From Lunularia cruciata (lineage: Eukaryota > Streptophyta > Marchantiopsida > Lunulariales > Lunulariaceae): a stretch of DNA of 64,000 nt. The first letter of the stretch is position 1; each line of letters starts with the position of its first letter. Where the stretch lies: the NCBI GenBank assembly GCA_948567375.1, contig OX419758.1, positions 24,929,001 through 24,993,000 on the forward strand, read 5' to 3'. A model generated the notes under the pieces. That model was not told where the DNA came from and ran no database searches. It worked only from the letters and a program-made list of their open reading frames with translations. Positions 10,391 through 19,850 of this stretch are shown here, piece by piece. Made by a program: the position numbers and the translations under genes.

Positions 10391-11609
10391 TGAAAGTAGA
10401 ACCTGGAAGTAAAATGAACATATCAAAATGGATTGAAAAGAAAAGAATGAGGAATGTTTGAAAAGTACCTCTGGCCATGGATAGTGAAGTCCAAGAGTTA
10501 TTTTCAGCCCCATTACATCTAGATTGACCTCCCGAATTCCCGAAATAGCAGTTCAAACTTGATGTTTGTCCAGCCAACACCACTTGATGAAATTGGTTGG
10601 GTGTTGAATGGTATGGAATGAAATGAGCCAATCTCCTTCCTGAGTATTTCTCATGTCAGGCCCATCAACTATCTTTTTGTATCCCCAGATTTCTGCCATG
10701 GTTGAAAATGAATGTGCTCTTGAACTTTTCTTCTCTCTTCTCAATCACTCCTTGTTGCTTCTCGAGTTGTGCTTCAGCCAGCCAATTTGCCTCTTTTCTT
10801 CCCCAGTCTCAAAATGTCTCACCTGCACACACTCTGCCTCATGAAATGACTCTCGGAATGACCCTCGAACACACCCTCTACCTCATGAAATGACCCTCTA
10901 AATCACCCTTTCTCCTTCTAAGTACTCACTCTTGAAATTCTCCTTCCAACACCCCACGCACTTGAGAATAAAGCTTTCAAATGATAGGAATGGAAAAGAA
11001 CACATGTTTATATAACCCAGGCTGTTAGAAAAAAACTCAATCCTGAACATACTAAAATGTACACTTTGGAGGCAAAATTGCATTTTTTCAACCAAAGAAC
11101 CCAAATCCCAAGCAGCAACATGCGGCACTCCACGTTGCCAACTGGTGCAGCCAAGCATCGCATAATTCACGCAGTGCCTACTAGCGCCCACCACCGGTGC
11201 ATACCAGCACCTATGAGTGCATGTAATATGTGGTGCGCCCCAAGCGTCCGCCAGTGTCTACGAGCGCCACTCTCAATTAATTTTTTTAAGTTTGTGAGCG
11301 GCACCCAGCGTCTACGAGAGTCATCTCCCGGTGTATGCAACATTGGCTCATTTTTCTCTGTGCACGTAAGTGTCAACAACCAACATCGGCTCATTTTTCT
11401 CCAAGTGCCCTTAAGTGTCAACGAGGACTTACAAATGTATAGATTAAGCTTCATACAATTATTTTTGCTTCCACATGATGTTCTTATCACAATATTACAT
11501 CAAGATACACTCATGGTCTAAGAAAAAGACTCCATGTCTAAGTTACAAGACTATGAGATATGAGATGAATACTAAAAATATATATTTTATTATATGGAAT
11601 CTCAATCAA
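10391..11609. other. Gene-free Harbinger interior, right part
   Basis: No coding region recognised. 10810-10900 has a small tandem repeat built on 'CTCATGAAATGA(C/T)CCTC'. 11110-11425 is repeat field 3. The rest is AT-rich and featureless up to the transposase stop codon. Confidence 0.5.
11110..11425 (-). repeat. Degenerate repeat field 3, inverted relative to fields 1 and 2
   Basis: The GTGCCGCTC and GACGCTGGGTGCC forms of fields 1 and 2 occur here as complements. The end (about 11343-11425) holds two copies of a ~54-bp unit starting GGCTCATTTTTCTC and ending AAGTGTCAAC. Confidence 0.65.
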
Positions 11610-12784
11610 TCAATCAAGTATATCATCATTGTTATAATCAAGGCAATGTTGCATCACCCTTGATCTACTTTTTTCTCTACCAAGTTCTATACCCTGAAAT
11701 GACATTTCTGAATCTATTTGAGTCTCCTTTGTAAATCCGCCATCGTCCTCTAACCAAAGGTCAGACCTATTGATTAAAATATTATGTAAAATAATACACA
11801 CCGATACCCACTTTAACAAATAAGCATTTCTACTATTGTCTTTCAGTTGCACTCTTAGCTCACGAAGAGAATGCCATCTAGCTTTCAATACTCCTATACA
11901 ATGCTCATTTATCACTCTTGCCTTTGTTAAATATTTATTGAACTCTTGCTTGTCTTCTGAGCAAGCCTGCTTGAAAGTGGGTACTAGGTGATGCATGTGT
12001 ACATAACCGGAATCACCTAAATGATACTCTTTTGCCTCAAAAGTGCGACACCTCCCTCTTTGGTTCAAATCATTCCATAGTGACAATTTTTTCAAACAAG
12101 TCATATCATGACATGGCCCTGGCATTCCTGCAAATTAAAAAAGGCCATACTTTTAGTAAACTAAACAATTAGGATCACCAATGCATTGCAAAAATACATA
12201 ACAAAATAACACATAACATAAACCATACCTCCGGAGAAATGTATAACTCTCCTTTTATCATCACAAATAACTTGGCCGTTTATAGAATATGAACCCTTGC
12301 GGCTGAAATATATTTCCCCGTCCACAGTTGGACGGGCTGCAAGAGGAAAAAATGTGCCATCTACCAAACCAACACAACCGAGAAAACCTTTTAGTGCAAA
12401 AACAGTGGATATCCTTTTCCTCTCCTTGAGTTCAGGCCAAGCAACTTGACTCCTCATCACATCTAATATGGCTTTCATAACTCTATCAGTAAAAGTAATT
12501 GTTGAACCAGCACTAATGCCCCAAATATTTAAACCCAGTGCAACACAAGCTCCATTGCCGTGATGCCCAAATCTATCAAATGCTAGGGCAACTTGGATCC
12601 ACACGGGTGTTTGCTCTCTTTGGTACCTTTTCTCAAATATTGGATGAGTCTTAATCAAATCAACTAATGTTGAAAAAGAATCCCTATCCATTCTAGTAAG
12701 CTGGCAAAAGGCCTTAGTATCTAGATTTCTAAAATAATCCTTCACAAACTCTCTACTACGAGGGTAAGTAACATGGAGTTCCAA
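11610..12784 (-). CDS. PIF/Harbinger DDE transposase, two exons, nearly intact
   Basis: Catalyses cut-and-paste transposition; homologous to the plant HARBI1/PIF family. The open frame from 12784, spliced over a 101-bp intron (12128-12228), gives about 357 codons with no internal stop, close to normal length. The N-terminal half is helical ('FRMDRDSF'-type region as LTRMDRDSFSTLVDLI). The catalytic residues are visible: first Asp in CVGLVDGTFFPLA, second Asp in the GMPGPCHDM segment (family pattern GxPGSxHD), which is formed across the splice junction, and Glu in RVINEHCIGVLKARW. The family 'YHLGDSGY' segment is present. Position 12784 is TTG, not ATG. The frame continues upstream to ATG 12910 but meets one TGA at 12809-12811, so translation either starts at an internal Met or this copy is disabled by that single stop. 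Confidence 0.88.
12128..12228 (-). other. Predicted intron of Harbinger transposase
   Basis: The donor GGAG|GTATGG lies at 12229/12228 and the acceptor TTTGCAG|GAATG at 12128/12127, with a T-rich tract before the acceptor. Removal leaves the frame open and creates the conserved GG-MPGPCHD segment exactly at the junction. Confidence 0.85.
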
Positions 12785-12910
12785 GTATTGATGAGTATGT
12801 GCATACTCTCATCCACTAATAAAACATTCTAGCATATCTAAATCTCCTCCTAATTCCTCATCTTCATCTTCTAATCCTGGTAGCGATATCTCCAAATCTA
12901 ACCAAATCAT
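12785..12910 (-). pseudogene. Transposase N-terminal extension with one TGA
   Basis: In frame with exon 1, ATG at 12910-12908 opens an acidic leader (LPGLEDEDEELGGDLDMLE) that ends at TGA 12809-12811. Nine codons later the transposase frame continues at 12784. TGA could derive from CGA or TGG by one transition. Confidence 0.55.
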
Positions 12911-13694
12911 CCATTATATACATTTTCTAATATTTCTGGTTAGTTCTAAACGAGTGCTCCCTCTTTGCATGACAAAACTCTATTTTTAATCACCACTAAA
13001 AACTACTTATCCACGAAGGGGATCTCTCTTCTCCGCAAAGGGGCATCTCCCTCTCCCTATGAAATTTCAGCAAATAGACATCTTTGTGCGCAAAAAAAAT
13101 AGTCTGTGCAATTCCATTTTGTAACAAGAAAATAAATTCATGAATTTCATTTCATTACTCAAGGGGAAGAAAGGTATACATATCATACTCGTACAAACGA
13201 CAATTTTTAAAAATAATGAAATCAAGAGTAACACTTCAAAAAAATCATGGTGCTCGCACTCAAATCTTCCCACTCCAAATCTGCTATGGTCTCTCAAATG
13301 GTCAATTTTTGCATCCCCTCAAATCTTTCCACTCATGCTCCCTCCAATCTTCCTCGGTAAAAATTTGCCCAGTTGCCGCTTGTCATTTTGTTTCCATGGG
13401 TGTTCTCGAACATCCCCAGATGCCCCGGATGCTCCTTTTGGTAGCCCTCACTTTCACTCTAACCCTAAACAAAAACTTAATTAACCCTAATGTGCAATCA
13501 ATGCACTACGGAGTGATAACGGAAAATTCCTTCTCCTTTATTTTCTATGAACCACCTCATACGGAGTGTGCTAATAATAAGGAACTTGGCCCCAACTCCG
13601 TAACATTACCATTTCTACCTCCCAGTCACACACCGTACCCATTTAGTCAACGCTTTGTAACAATCTATATGAAAAGTTTAGAAACTTCGTAAAA
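12911..13694. other. Harbinger right subterminal region
   Basis: No gene. It probably contains the transposase promoter. Several ACGGAGTG / CTCCGTA motifs (about 13508-13605) recur near the right end and could be partner-protein binding sites, by analogy with other Harbinger elements; this is inference only. Confidence 0.4.
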
Positions 13695-13711
13695 CTATTT
13701 CTGAAACCCCC
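13695..13711 (-). repeat. Right terminal inverted repeat of Harbinger element
   Basis: Complement of 4607-4623 with no mismatch, followed by TA at 13712-13713. A short direct match (AAACTTCGTAA-like) sits just inside both ends, near 4655 and 13683. Confidence 0.9.
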
Positions 13712-13909
13712 TACCGTTCTCCATAAGTTACCACCGGAAGCACCAAGGGTTCCTAAAATATGGTGATCATATGCAAAAAATCTTGTCCAAAGTGTGAGGT
13801 GATGAATTGCATGCAACAATGCTTGGACACAAAAATCCCAATGGTTTGGTGGAAGTAGATTTGGTCAGATCCATAAATTCCATCCATCTCATTCTTTCTT
13901 TGATATCAA

Positions 13910-14331
13910 TTTAAAAGATCAAGACCAAAGAGAGAAATAGGAGAATGGAAACTCACATTGGGACACTTGAATGTGGGAAAACCCCAAATGCCTAGCATGA
14001 GCTTCGGCTTTGGTATTTATAGGTAGCATACAAGGCCTTTGAGAAGCTTCTCAAGAAGCTTCCTTGAGTTGCTTTCTTAGAGTGCAAGCCAAGTTAAGGA
14101 AGCTTCTCAAGAAACTTCTTTCTAGAAGTCATTTACTTGGCATGTAAGCTAAGCTAGTTGGAAGCTTCTAGAAACTTCCTTCTAGAAGTTACCTTCTTGG
14201 GATGCAAGTTAAGCTAGTCAAGAAGCTTCCCAAGAAGCTTCCTAGTGCTTTTGGAATATTTTGGGCTAATTTAGCTTATTCTCTACTTTATTAGCCTTAC
14301 TAACTATGTCACTAAACTCCATATTGTTACA
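13910..14331 (-). repeat. 5' LTR of E1
   Basis: About 422 bp. On the minus strand it starts TGTAACAATATGGAG at 14331 and ends next to a decayed initiator-Met primer site (about 13898-13909). It carries a TATA-like TATAAATA (near 14014-14021) and, at 14161-14178, four contiguous inverted nGAAn units. It aligns over its length with the LTRs of E2, E3 and E4. Confidence 0.88.
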
Positions 14332-14427
14332 CTATCAACACTCAATCTATTGGTTTCACCTGGGTGATTATATATATGTACAACATACTAAAAAAAAATT
14401 CTTGATATAGGTTACATTAACTTAAGA

Positions 14428-14712
14428 GTGCATGAGGTTTTGCTTTCCAAAGTCTTCATGTTACGTGATGTTGTTTTTTGGAAGGATCATGTGCCTAATT
14501 ATGTGATATGCCACCTCCCAAAAATTGATTGCACAATGGATCCAAGCTTGGTAGTTGTACAAGTAGGCTTTTTGTGTATGTTATATGGCTCTATTGGTAG
14601 AGTTACTACTATGTTGGTGTGTGATAGTTGTTTGAAAGGATGGCATATGGCATGTTTGACTCCTTCCATCATGGTTTTTCCTCAAAGGCATTGGCTATGT
14701 CCTTGATGTACT
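14428..14712 (+). pseudogene. Decayed PHD-finger fragment
   Basis: The frame reads a Cys4-His-Cys3 pattern: 'CMLYGSIGRVTTMLVCDSCLKGWHMACL', here the second Cys is Tyr, then W-L-C-P-stop-C. The spacing and the 'GWHMACLTP' core match PHD fingers. One lost Cys and a TGA in place of the residue before the last Cys show decay. Upstream residues (from 14428) give no recognisable domain. In plants such PHD modules occur in chromatin proteins and also in some transposon proteins. Surrounding repeats suggest a transposon origin, but there is no pol next to it. Confidence 0.6.
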
Positions 14713-14886
14713 TGACATCTTAGCTAGTTCACAACTTATGTGGTATAGATTGCAAACAAGCAATTAAGAATAGGGCTTAATAGCACACGGCCTCTTGATC
14801 TTTGCTCACCATAGGACATATCACATACTTGGAACATATGGCTATTTAGAGTTAGAGGGATCTAACTTCTAGCTAGGGGACCTATT

Positions 14887-15000
14887 GTAGCACTTTGGAG
14901 TTTGTGTGTAACTTCTTATAAAATTTGTGCTTCTATAGTGTATGACATTGACAACAATGTATGTTGTGTAGCAATGTATATTCACACAATAACTATTATG
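14887..15000 (+). repeat. Family D dispersed repeat, uninterrupted copy
   Basis: This sequence, from TGTAGCACTTTGGAGTTTG onward, matches 26479-26555 and, after the pogo-like element, 28546 onward. Here the TA at 14960-14961 is the unoccupied target of that insertion. The start TGTAGCAC after a purine-rich AGCTAGGGGACC could mark an LTR 5' end, but I cannot find a matching 3' end. Confidence 0.6.
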
Positions 15001-15438
15001 ACATTTATAACACCTAAGCAAGTTTGCTAGGATACTAGAGTGAATGTCTTGGTAACCATAGTTTTATTAATAGCTACTCATGGGTTACTTGGTGTTGGTC
15101 ATGTACTATGTTAGGATTTCTAAGTGCACCATTAAAGTCATTGTCTATACCATCAATAGCATCAGATATGCTATTAGGGCTAGATTCTTGGGTTTCCCAA
15201 GATGGGGAATACTTCTGAATACAACTCTAGAGAGCTCACTTCTTTTGTGTTGAGCCTTCAAGCTCTTGGAATAGAGGCTAGGATAGAGGCTAGGAAGTGC
15301 AACTTGGATTCTTTGAGCTAAAGTAGGTGTGGCTTGATGGTGTAATCAGTACCTATAGTACTTGGAAATTTCAAATTTGTCAATTTTTAATGATTTTTAC
15401 TATTGGTTGATCTCAAATTGATGTTTAAGGAAATAATT
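15001..15438. other. No gene seen
   Basis: AT-rich sequence with no coding or structural signal beyond a short local duplication 'GGAATAGAGGCTAGGATAGAGGCTAGG' region near 15262-15290. Confidence 0.5.
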
Positions 15439-15750
15439 AAACCTTTGAATTCAATTTTGAAGGTTTGGAAAAGTAAGTTAGCCTTTGGCAACATATCCAA
15501 AGATATGAGGAGTAATTAGATTTTGGCTGCTCTTTGAGTTTAGAACTAAATGTATACAAAAGAAGTCTTCACCTTTGGTATCAATTCCAAAGGTGAAGAA
15601 AGGAAGTCCAACCTTTGGGTTTAGAATCCAAAGGCTTGAGAGGTAATTTTGCTTTTAGTGTAATCATTAAAGGAATGAGAAGTAATTAAGCCTTTGGGAC
15701 TAGACCCAAAGGTTGGATGACAAGTACAAAGGTCTGGTTAGTCTAGTGCA
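15439..15750. repeat. ~41-bp tandem repeat, each unit a hairpin
   Basis: Inverted repeats of the form CCTTTGG(G)..(C)CCAAAGG are centred near 15452, 15492, 15582, 15623 and 15702, with a degenerate one near 15661. They fall on a spacing of about 40-41 bp or twice that, and are separated by a shared GAGAAGTAATTA-like spacer. The best arms are 12 perfect bases (15567-15578 with 15587-15598, 8-nt loop). Confidence 0.8.
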
Positions 15751-15843
15751 AAGGATTTGGCTGATCTTTGGATTGTTGACAATCTCAATGGAACTAAGTT
15801 TGTACATGCAAACCTCACATAAGGTTTGATGGCATAAGCAATT

Positions 15844-17700
15844 TGTGACAACCCGGCAAATATCACTTTTGCGGTAATTGGGTAAGTAAAGTCAAAGTAA
15901 CATGGTAGAAATCTAATGATCTAATTCCTGATACGAAGTCAAAGTAACAATTTAGTTCTTCTTGGTTGCGTCTTTAATCTCTCCGTAGAAACCACACCCA
16001 AAAGAGAGTAACAAGCATTGATTTGCAGTCTTGTCACAAATTAACACTCCTTAATCACAACTCCTTCAAATCTTTCCAAACAATCTTGATTGTGATGATT
16101 CAAGCTCTCCCAAAAATGGCACTTAACTGCAAAACGACTTCGCCTCAGAGTTGTGTTCCACCCCTCCACTGAAGGCACAACTTCCTCGATCAAAATTGCT
16201 TCACATCAACTTCGCATTGCACTCACAAATGCAGAATACTACCAACACTACAATTCCTCTCAGATCTGTCAAGGCATTGCTTCAATTGCACTTCACTCAG
16301 GATCAAACATACAGAATGAAGATCAAGGCTGTGGAATCCAACATCCAACAAACACTCTGACTTGCACTTCAAATTTCTCCAAACACTCACAAACACAATT
16401 GCAAAGTTGATACTTGGAATCAAGCTCAAGCGACGAGCACTGCTTCACAGCACTTTGCTTTATCTATTCTCAGAAATAATGAGCACTGAACAACATGATA
16501 CATCAAATGCCACTCTTAAGTAGTGAACAAATCGACAATTATCTTCCTAATGTACCTCTTCCTAACAACTCTACAAACCTACAGATCTCATATGACAATG
16601 CAACCTTTCATATTTGTCTCTTCAAATCTCAAAACTGTTACTACTCTGATCCGATGTCTACTTCTTCCTCGGCTTTCAAACCCAAACCCGAAGTAACTTT
16701 ACTTCCTACTATTTTTTCCTCGGGTTTCACAACTCCTAATTCTTCCACTAATTCTAACATTTCTCCTTCTTGATATGAAATTCCTATCATAGTTAAGCCT
16801 TCTAAATCTCTATCTCCCGACCCACTCTTCTCTAAAGTGTCAAATGTCAAATCCAAAGACACCTGCACTCCTATCTCTCTTACCTTGGGTTTAACTATTA
16901 TCAATTCCTTTACTAATTCTACTATGTCATCATCAAGAATTATAATTAAAAGTATGAATACACTATCTACACTTTCAATTTGTAACCCACTTTCTCCTAA
17001 TCAATCATGTTACTAACCCGAAGACACTTATTGTCTGATCCTACACCTCGGGTTTATTCACTACTGTTACTTCTCCTTCAATTCATGTTCCATCTTCAAT
17101 CTGAACTGAAATTGAAGGCATGGGTATTCTAACTATCTTCTTTCTCTACTCTAACTTCCTCTGATCCCTCTGGCAAAACTCCCAAAATCACCTTCAGTGC
17201 ACTCCAAGGTCTGGCTACCTCGGATTTAGTCATCTTCATCTTGAGGTAAAGTCTTTAGACCCGAAGTCATGTAAACCCAAAGTACGAAGTATGAAATCCG
17301 AAGTCACATTGACCCGAAGTACATTTACTCCAAAACTTTAAATGCTTGTAACTTCTTTTATAAACCTCCAAACTTTGCGATTTTGGTGGCAATGGAAAGC
17401 CTTGAACGAGACGCTTCCAACAAAATATATCGCGCTTGATTTGGACTTGTGGTCACTGAGATATGGCCCCTGCAAGAATCCTGACCTGTAACCTTCCATT
17501 TCTCCTTCGGGCTTGCCCTCCTTAACGTCTGATCCAAGTTTTTCCTCCTTTGACACAAAGTAAACTTCTTCAGGTCTGATCCAAACCGAGCTTTTCTTCC
17601 TCTTACACAAAATTGACTTCCTCGGGTCTGATCAAAACCCAGGTTTGCACTCATTTCTTCTCTATTTGGTTTCAATTTGGGTTTAGCAAGGCATTTCTTC
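15844..17700 (-). mobile_element. Family C element, copy 1 (3' part only)
   Basis: 15844 onward matches 60831 onward, starting with TGTGACAACCCGGCAAATAT in one and the near-identical sequence in the other. The segment 16080-16490 is about 90% or more identical to 61050-61480. Coding lies on the minus strand, so this is the element's 3' end, terminating ...GGGTTGTCACA at 15844. The left part of the protein gene is missing and sequence beyond about 17700 changes character. It carries two to three copies of a ~57-bp unit around 17520-17640 and many CCCGAAGT motifs. Confidence 0.7.
16641..16904 (-). pseudogene. C-terminal remnant of family C coiled-coil protein
   Basis: An 87-codon stretch matches the last part of the longer protein in copy 2 (61613-61834): both share 'TLEKSGS', then 'KPEEKIVGSK(V/I)TSGLGLKAE' and end with EVDIGS(D/E) and a stop. 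Spaced identity over this stretch shows a conserved C-terminus, unlike the rapidly changing coiled coil. The upstream part of the gene is not recoverable in this copy. Confidence 0.65.
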
Positions 17701-17884
17701 TTCTAAACTCGTCCAGAATGAAAAATGTGGGTACCACACAATTTAACACTTATGTGCCATGGTAGCAAGAAAGTACATAGTATGTTGAGCAATTTGACCT
17801 TGGGAAGGTGCAATAGTTTTTGATGAAGTGCAAATATGACAAATGGTTCATAAGCAATCAAGAAGATAAGAAAGTGGCAAATAG

Positions 17885-18301
17885 TGACTAAAAGAGATTG
17901 AGAGAAATAGGAGAATGGAAGACAAGAATAGAAGATCACATTGAGACTCTCAAGTGATAAAATTCCAAATTCCTAGCATAAACTTGGGCTTTGGTATTTA
18001 TAGGGAAATATACAAGGCTCTTGGAAAGCTTCTAAGGAAACTTCCTTTTAGCCATCTTCTTCAAGCTAAGCTAGCCAAAAATCTTTCAAGGAAGCTTTTA
18101 GCTATAAGCCGTCTACTTGGTGTACAAGTTAAGCTAGCCGGAAAGCTTCCTCCTAGAAGTTGCCTACTTGGCATACATGTTAACCAATACTTGGAAGGTA
18201 CCAAGATGCTTCTAGAACATTCTTAGAATTTCTTGGCTAATTTGGCCCATTTGCTAACTCATTAGCCTCTATTAACTCATCTATAACTCCATATTGTTAC
18301 A
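17885..18301 (-). repeat. 3' LTR of E2
   Basis: On the minus strand it begins TGTAACAATATGGAG at 18301, next to a purine-rich tract (near 18302-18320), and ends with ..AGTCA at 17885. Three contiguous nGAAn units are at 18210-18222. A TATA-like TATAAATA lies near 17994-18001. Confidence 0.85.
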
Positions 18302-19850
18302 TGTTCTCCCATCACTAGTTGGTGATGTCCTCATTGCTAAGGAGTCTTCAAATGCTACGGAGGCCGGTTGAGCATTTTGGAGGTAGGAAAAGGCCTTGAA
18401 AAGGCCATATGGCCTTGTAAAGAGGATACTCTTTCCAAAGGACCTTATATTCCCAATGTTGTTGGCGGCCATGTTGGATATCACTATGTGCAAGTATAAA
18501 ATCAAATTTTTATTCCTTGTGATTGTTGACAAGGATGGGAGGAAGAGGAGGTTGGATGTGAGTGGAAAAAGAAGATGGATTAGAAATAAAGGGTTTCAAC
18601 TTTGAAACATGGAACACATGATATATCCACATATGACTAGATAAGGCAATAAGAGAAATGATCTAAGTAACACCAATAGACCTATCCAATTAAGAGCAAG
18701 TTTACAAGCTAGGGTATCAAGCAAGAGGGGAAGGTATTAGAAGAGAGCATCAGCTGAACACCTAGTTGAAAGGTAAGATCACAATGATGTTGATCAGCAT
18801 ATTGCTTTTTGCTGATTTTGAGCAACAAAAATATGAGACTTGGCTTGGTAAAAGAATTTAGATAACATGTACAAGAAGGTGGAAGTATGAGGAACATGAG
18901 ATGGTAGGAAAGAAAGAAGGAAATCTGGAACAAGTGGATCTTGCCTAAAATTAACAAAGAAGGGAGAGAATTTGGTGCTTGTTTATTTGAAATTATTGTA
19001 GGCAAACTTGGCAACTTTAAGATAAATATCCCAATTAATATTGCGAACATTGACAAAGGCACAAAGCATATCTTCCAAGGTGAAACTTGTGCATTTTGTT
19101 TGCCCATCACTTTGAGGATAATAGGCCATAGACAAAGCAAGCTTGGTGTTGAGTAGCTTCAAGAGCGCTTGCCAAAATTTACCAGTGAATCAAGGATCAT
19201 GGTCAAAGATAAGAATATGGGGCTCCCATGAAGCTTGAAGACATTGTCAATGTAGATCTTGGCCAACATTGGAGCATCCATTGTATCAAAGATAAGTGCC
19301 AAATGAATTTTCTTGCTAAGCTTATCATTAAATACCACAATCATTGTAAGACCTTGGTTTGTCTTTTACAAGGATGTGATAAGATCTAGCTCACATGTTC
19401 TCATTGAGAAAATGCAATTGGGAGTGGATGGAGTAGTCCTCTTGGTTTTTGGTTGCTAGCTTTGTAACATTTGCAACTCTGTTAAGATTAAATAAAGTCT
19501 TGAACTTCACATGCCATGTTTAGCTACCACCATTGTTTTTGTAGAGTACTCAAGGTCTTGTCTACTCCCATATCAAGGTCTTGTCCCGCAATTGGTAAGT
19601 CATGTGCCTCTTGAAGTCAAACCAAGCATAGATTGCCCACAGTTGGAACATAGATATAGTTCTCACAATATAGAAGTCCATCTTTTTTGATTGAAAATGT
19701 ATTGTACTCCTTGTCATGTGCTACAAGACAACTTTACATAAGATGAAGAGAGAGATCATGTTGTAAAGCAAGTTTGAACTTTGTGTGTACCTTTGAGTTG
19801 ATTGACATTATGGTGATGGCTACTATAATGGGAGCTTTGAGGAGAATCTT
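18302..19850 (-). pseudogene. Integrase and C-terminal region of E2
   Basis: Minus-strand translation gives the zinc-binding N-terminal region (about 19450-19650), then the catalytic core, for example 'MIVVFNDKLSKKIHLALIFDT' at 19344-19280 and 'TDGQT'-type sequence near 19105. The C-terminal tail runs toward 18330, where the chromodomain of E3 would align but is badly decayed. There are multiple stops. Confidence 0.75.

Larger units (their letters stand above)
4607..13711. mobile_element. PIF/Harbinger-like DNA transposon, 9.1 kb, inserted in E1
   Basis: The ends carry a perfect 17-bp terminal inverted repeat (GGGGGTTTCAGAAATAG at 4607-4623, its complement at 13695-13711), flanked by TA (or CTA) on both sides. 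E1 leader sequence stops at the left end and continues at the right end, and the uninterrupted version is present in E3 (near 34715-34740) and E4 (near 53905), so the boundaries are supported by empty sites. Inside, at opposite ends and convergent, lie a Myb/SANT-like partner gene (5105-6238, plus) and a DDE transposase (11610-12910, minus), the two genes typical of PIF/Harbinger elements. The 5 kb between them is unusual and may be nested or captured DNA. Confidence 0.88.
1887..14331 (-). mobile_element. Ty3/gypsy chromovirus copy E1, rearranged and interrupted
   Basis: E1 is a minus-strand member of the same family as E2-E4. From right to left it has its 5' LTR (13910-14331), leader and gag start (13714-13909 and 4110-4606), then a block from gag to RNase H that reads on the plus strand (1913-4109), then about 25 bp of RNase H in minus orientation (about 1887-1912). 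Flanks in one orientation and middle in the other mean that the middle was inverted after insertion. Integrase and the 3' LTR are missing; family B sequence abuts at 1886. The gag/leader part is split by a Harbinger element at 4607-13711. Confidence 0.8.

Noticed and set aside
10107-10631. Long frames on both strands (e.g. 10107-10631 minus)
   Set aside because: They lie in the GC-rich degenerate repeat field, where stop codons are rare; no domain and no continuity.
15844-15864. TGTGACAACCC read as the 5' start of a plus-strand LTR
   Set aside because: The associated protein gene reads on the minus strand toward this point, so it is the element's 3' end.
16151-16410. Plus-strand frame conserved between the two family C copies (16151-16410 and 61102-61464)
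   Set aside because: Both copies are recent duplicates, so every frame looks conserved. The surrounding coding evidence is on the minus strand, and the product is low in complexity.
14428-17700. PHD fragment, hairpin array and family C copy 1 as one composite element
   Set aside because: Family C begins sharply at 15844, and its second copy at 60831 is preceded by unrelated MULE sequence, so the neighbours are not part of it.
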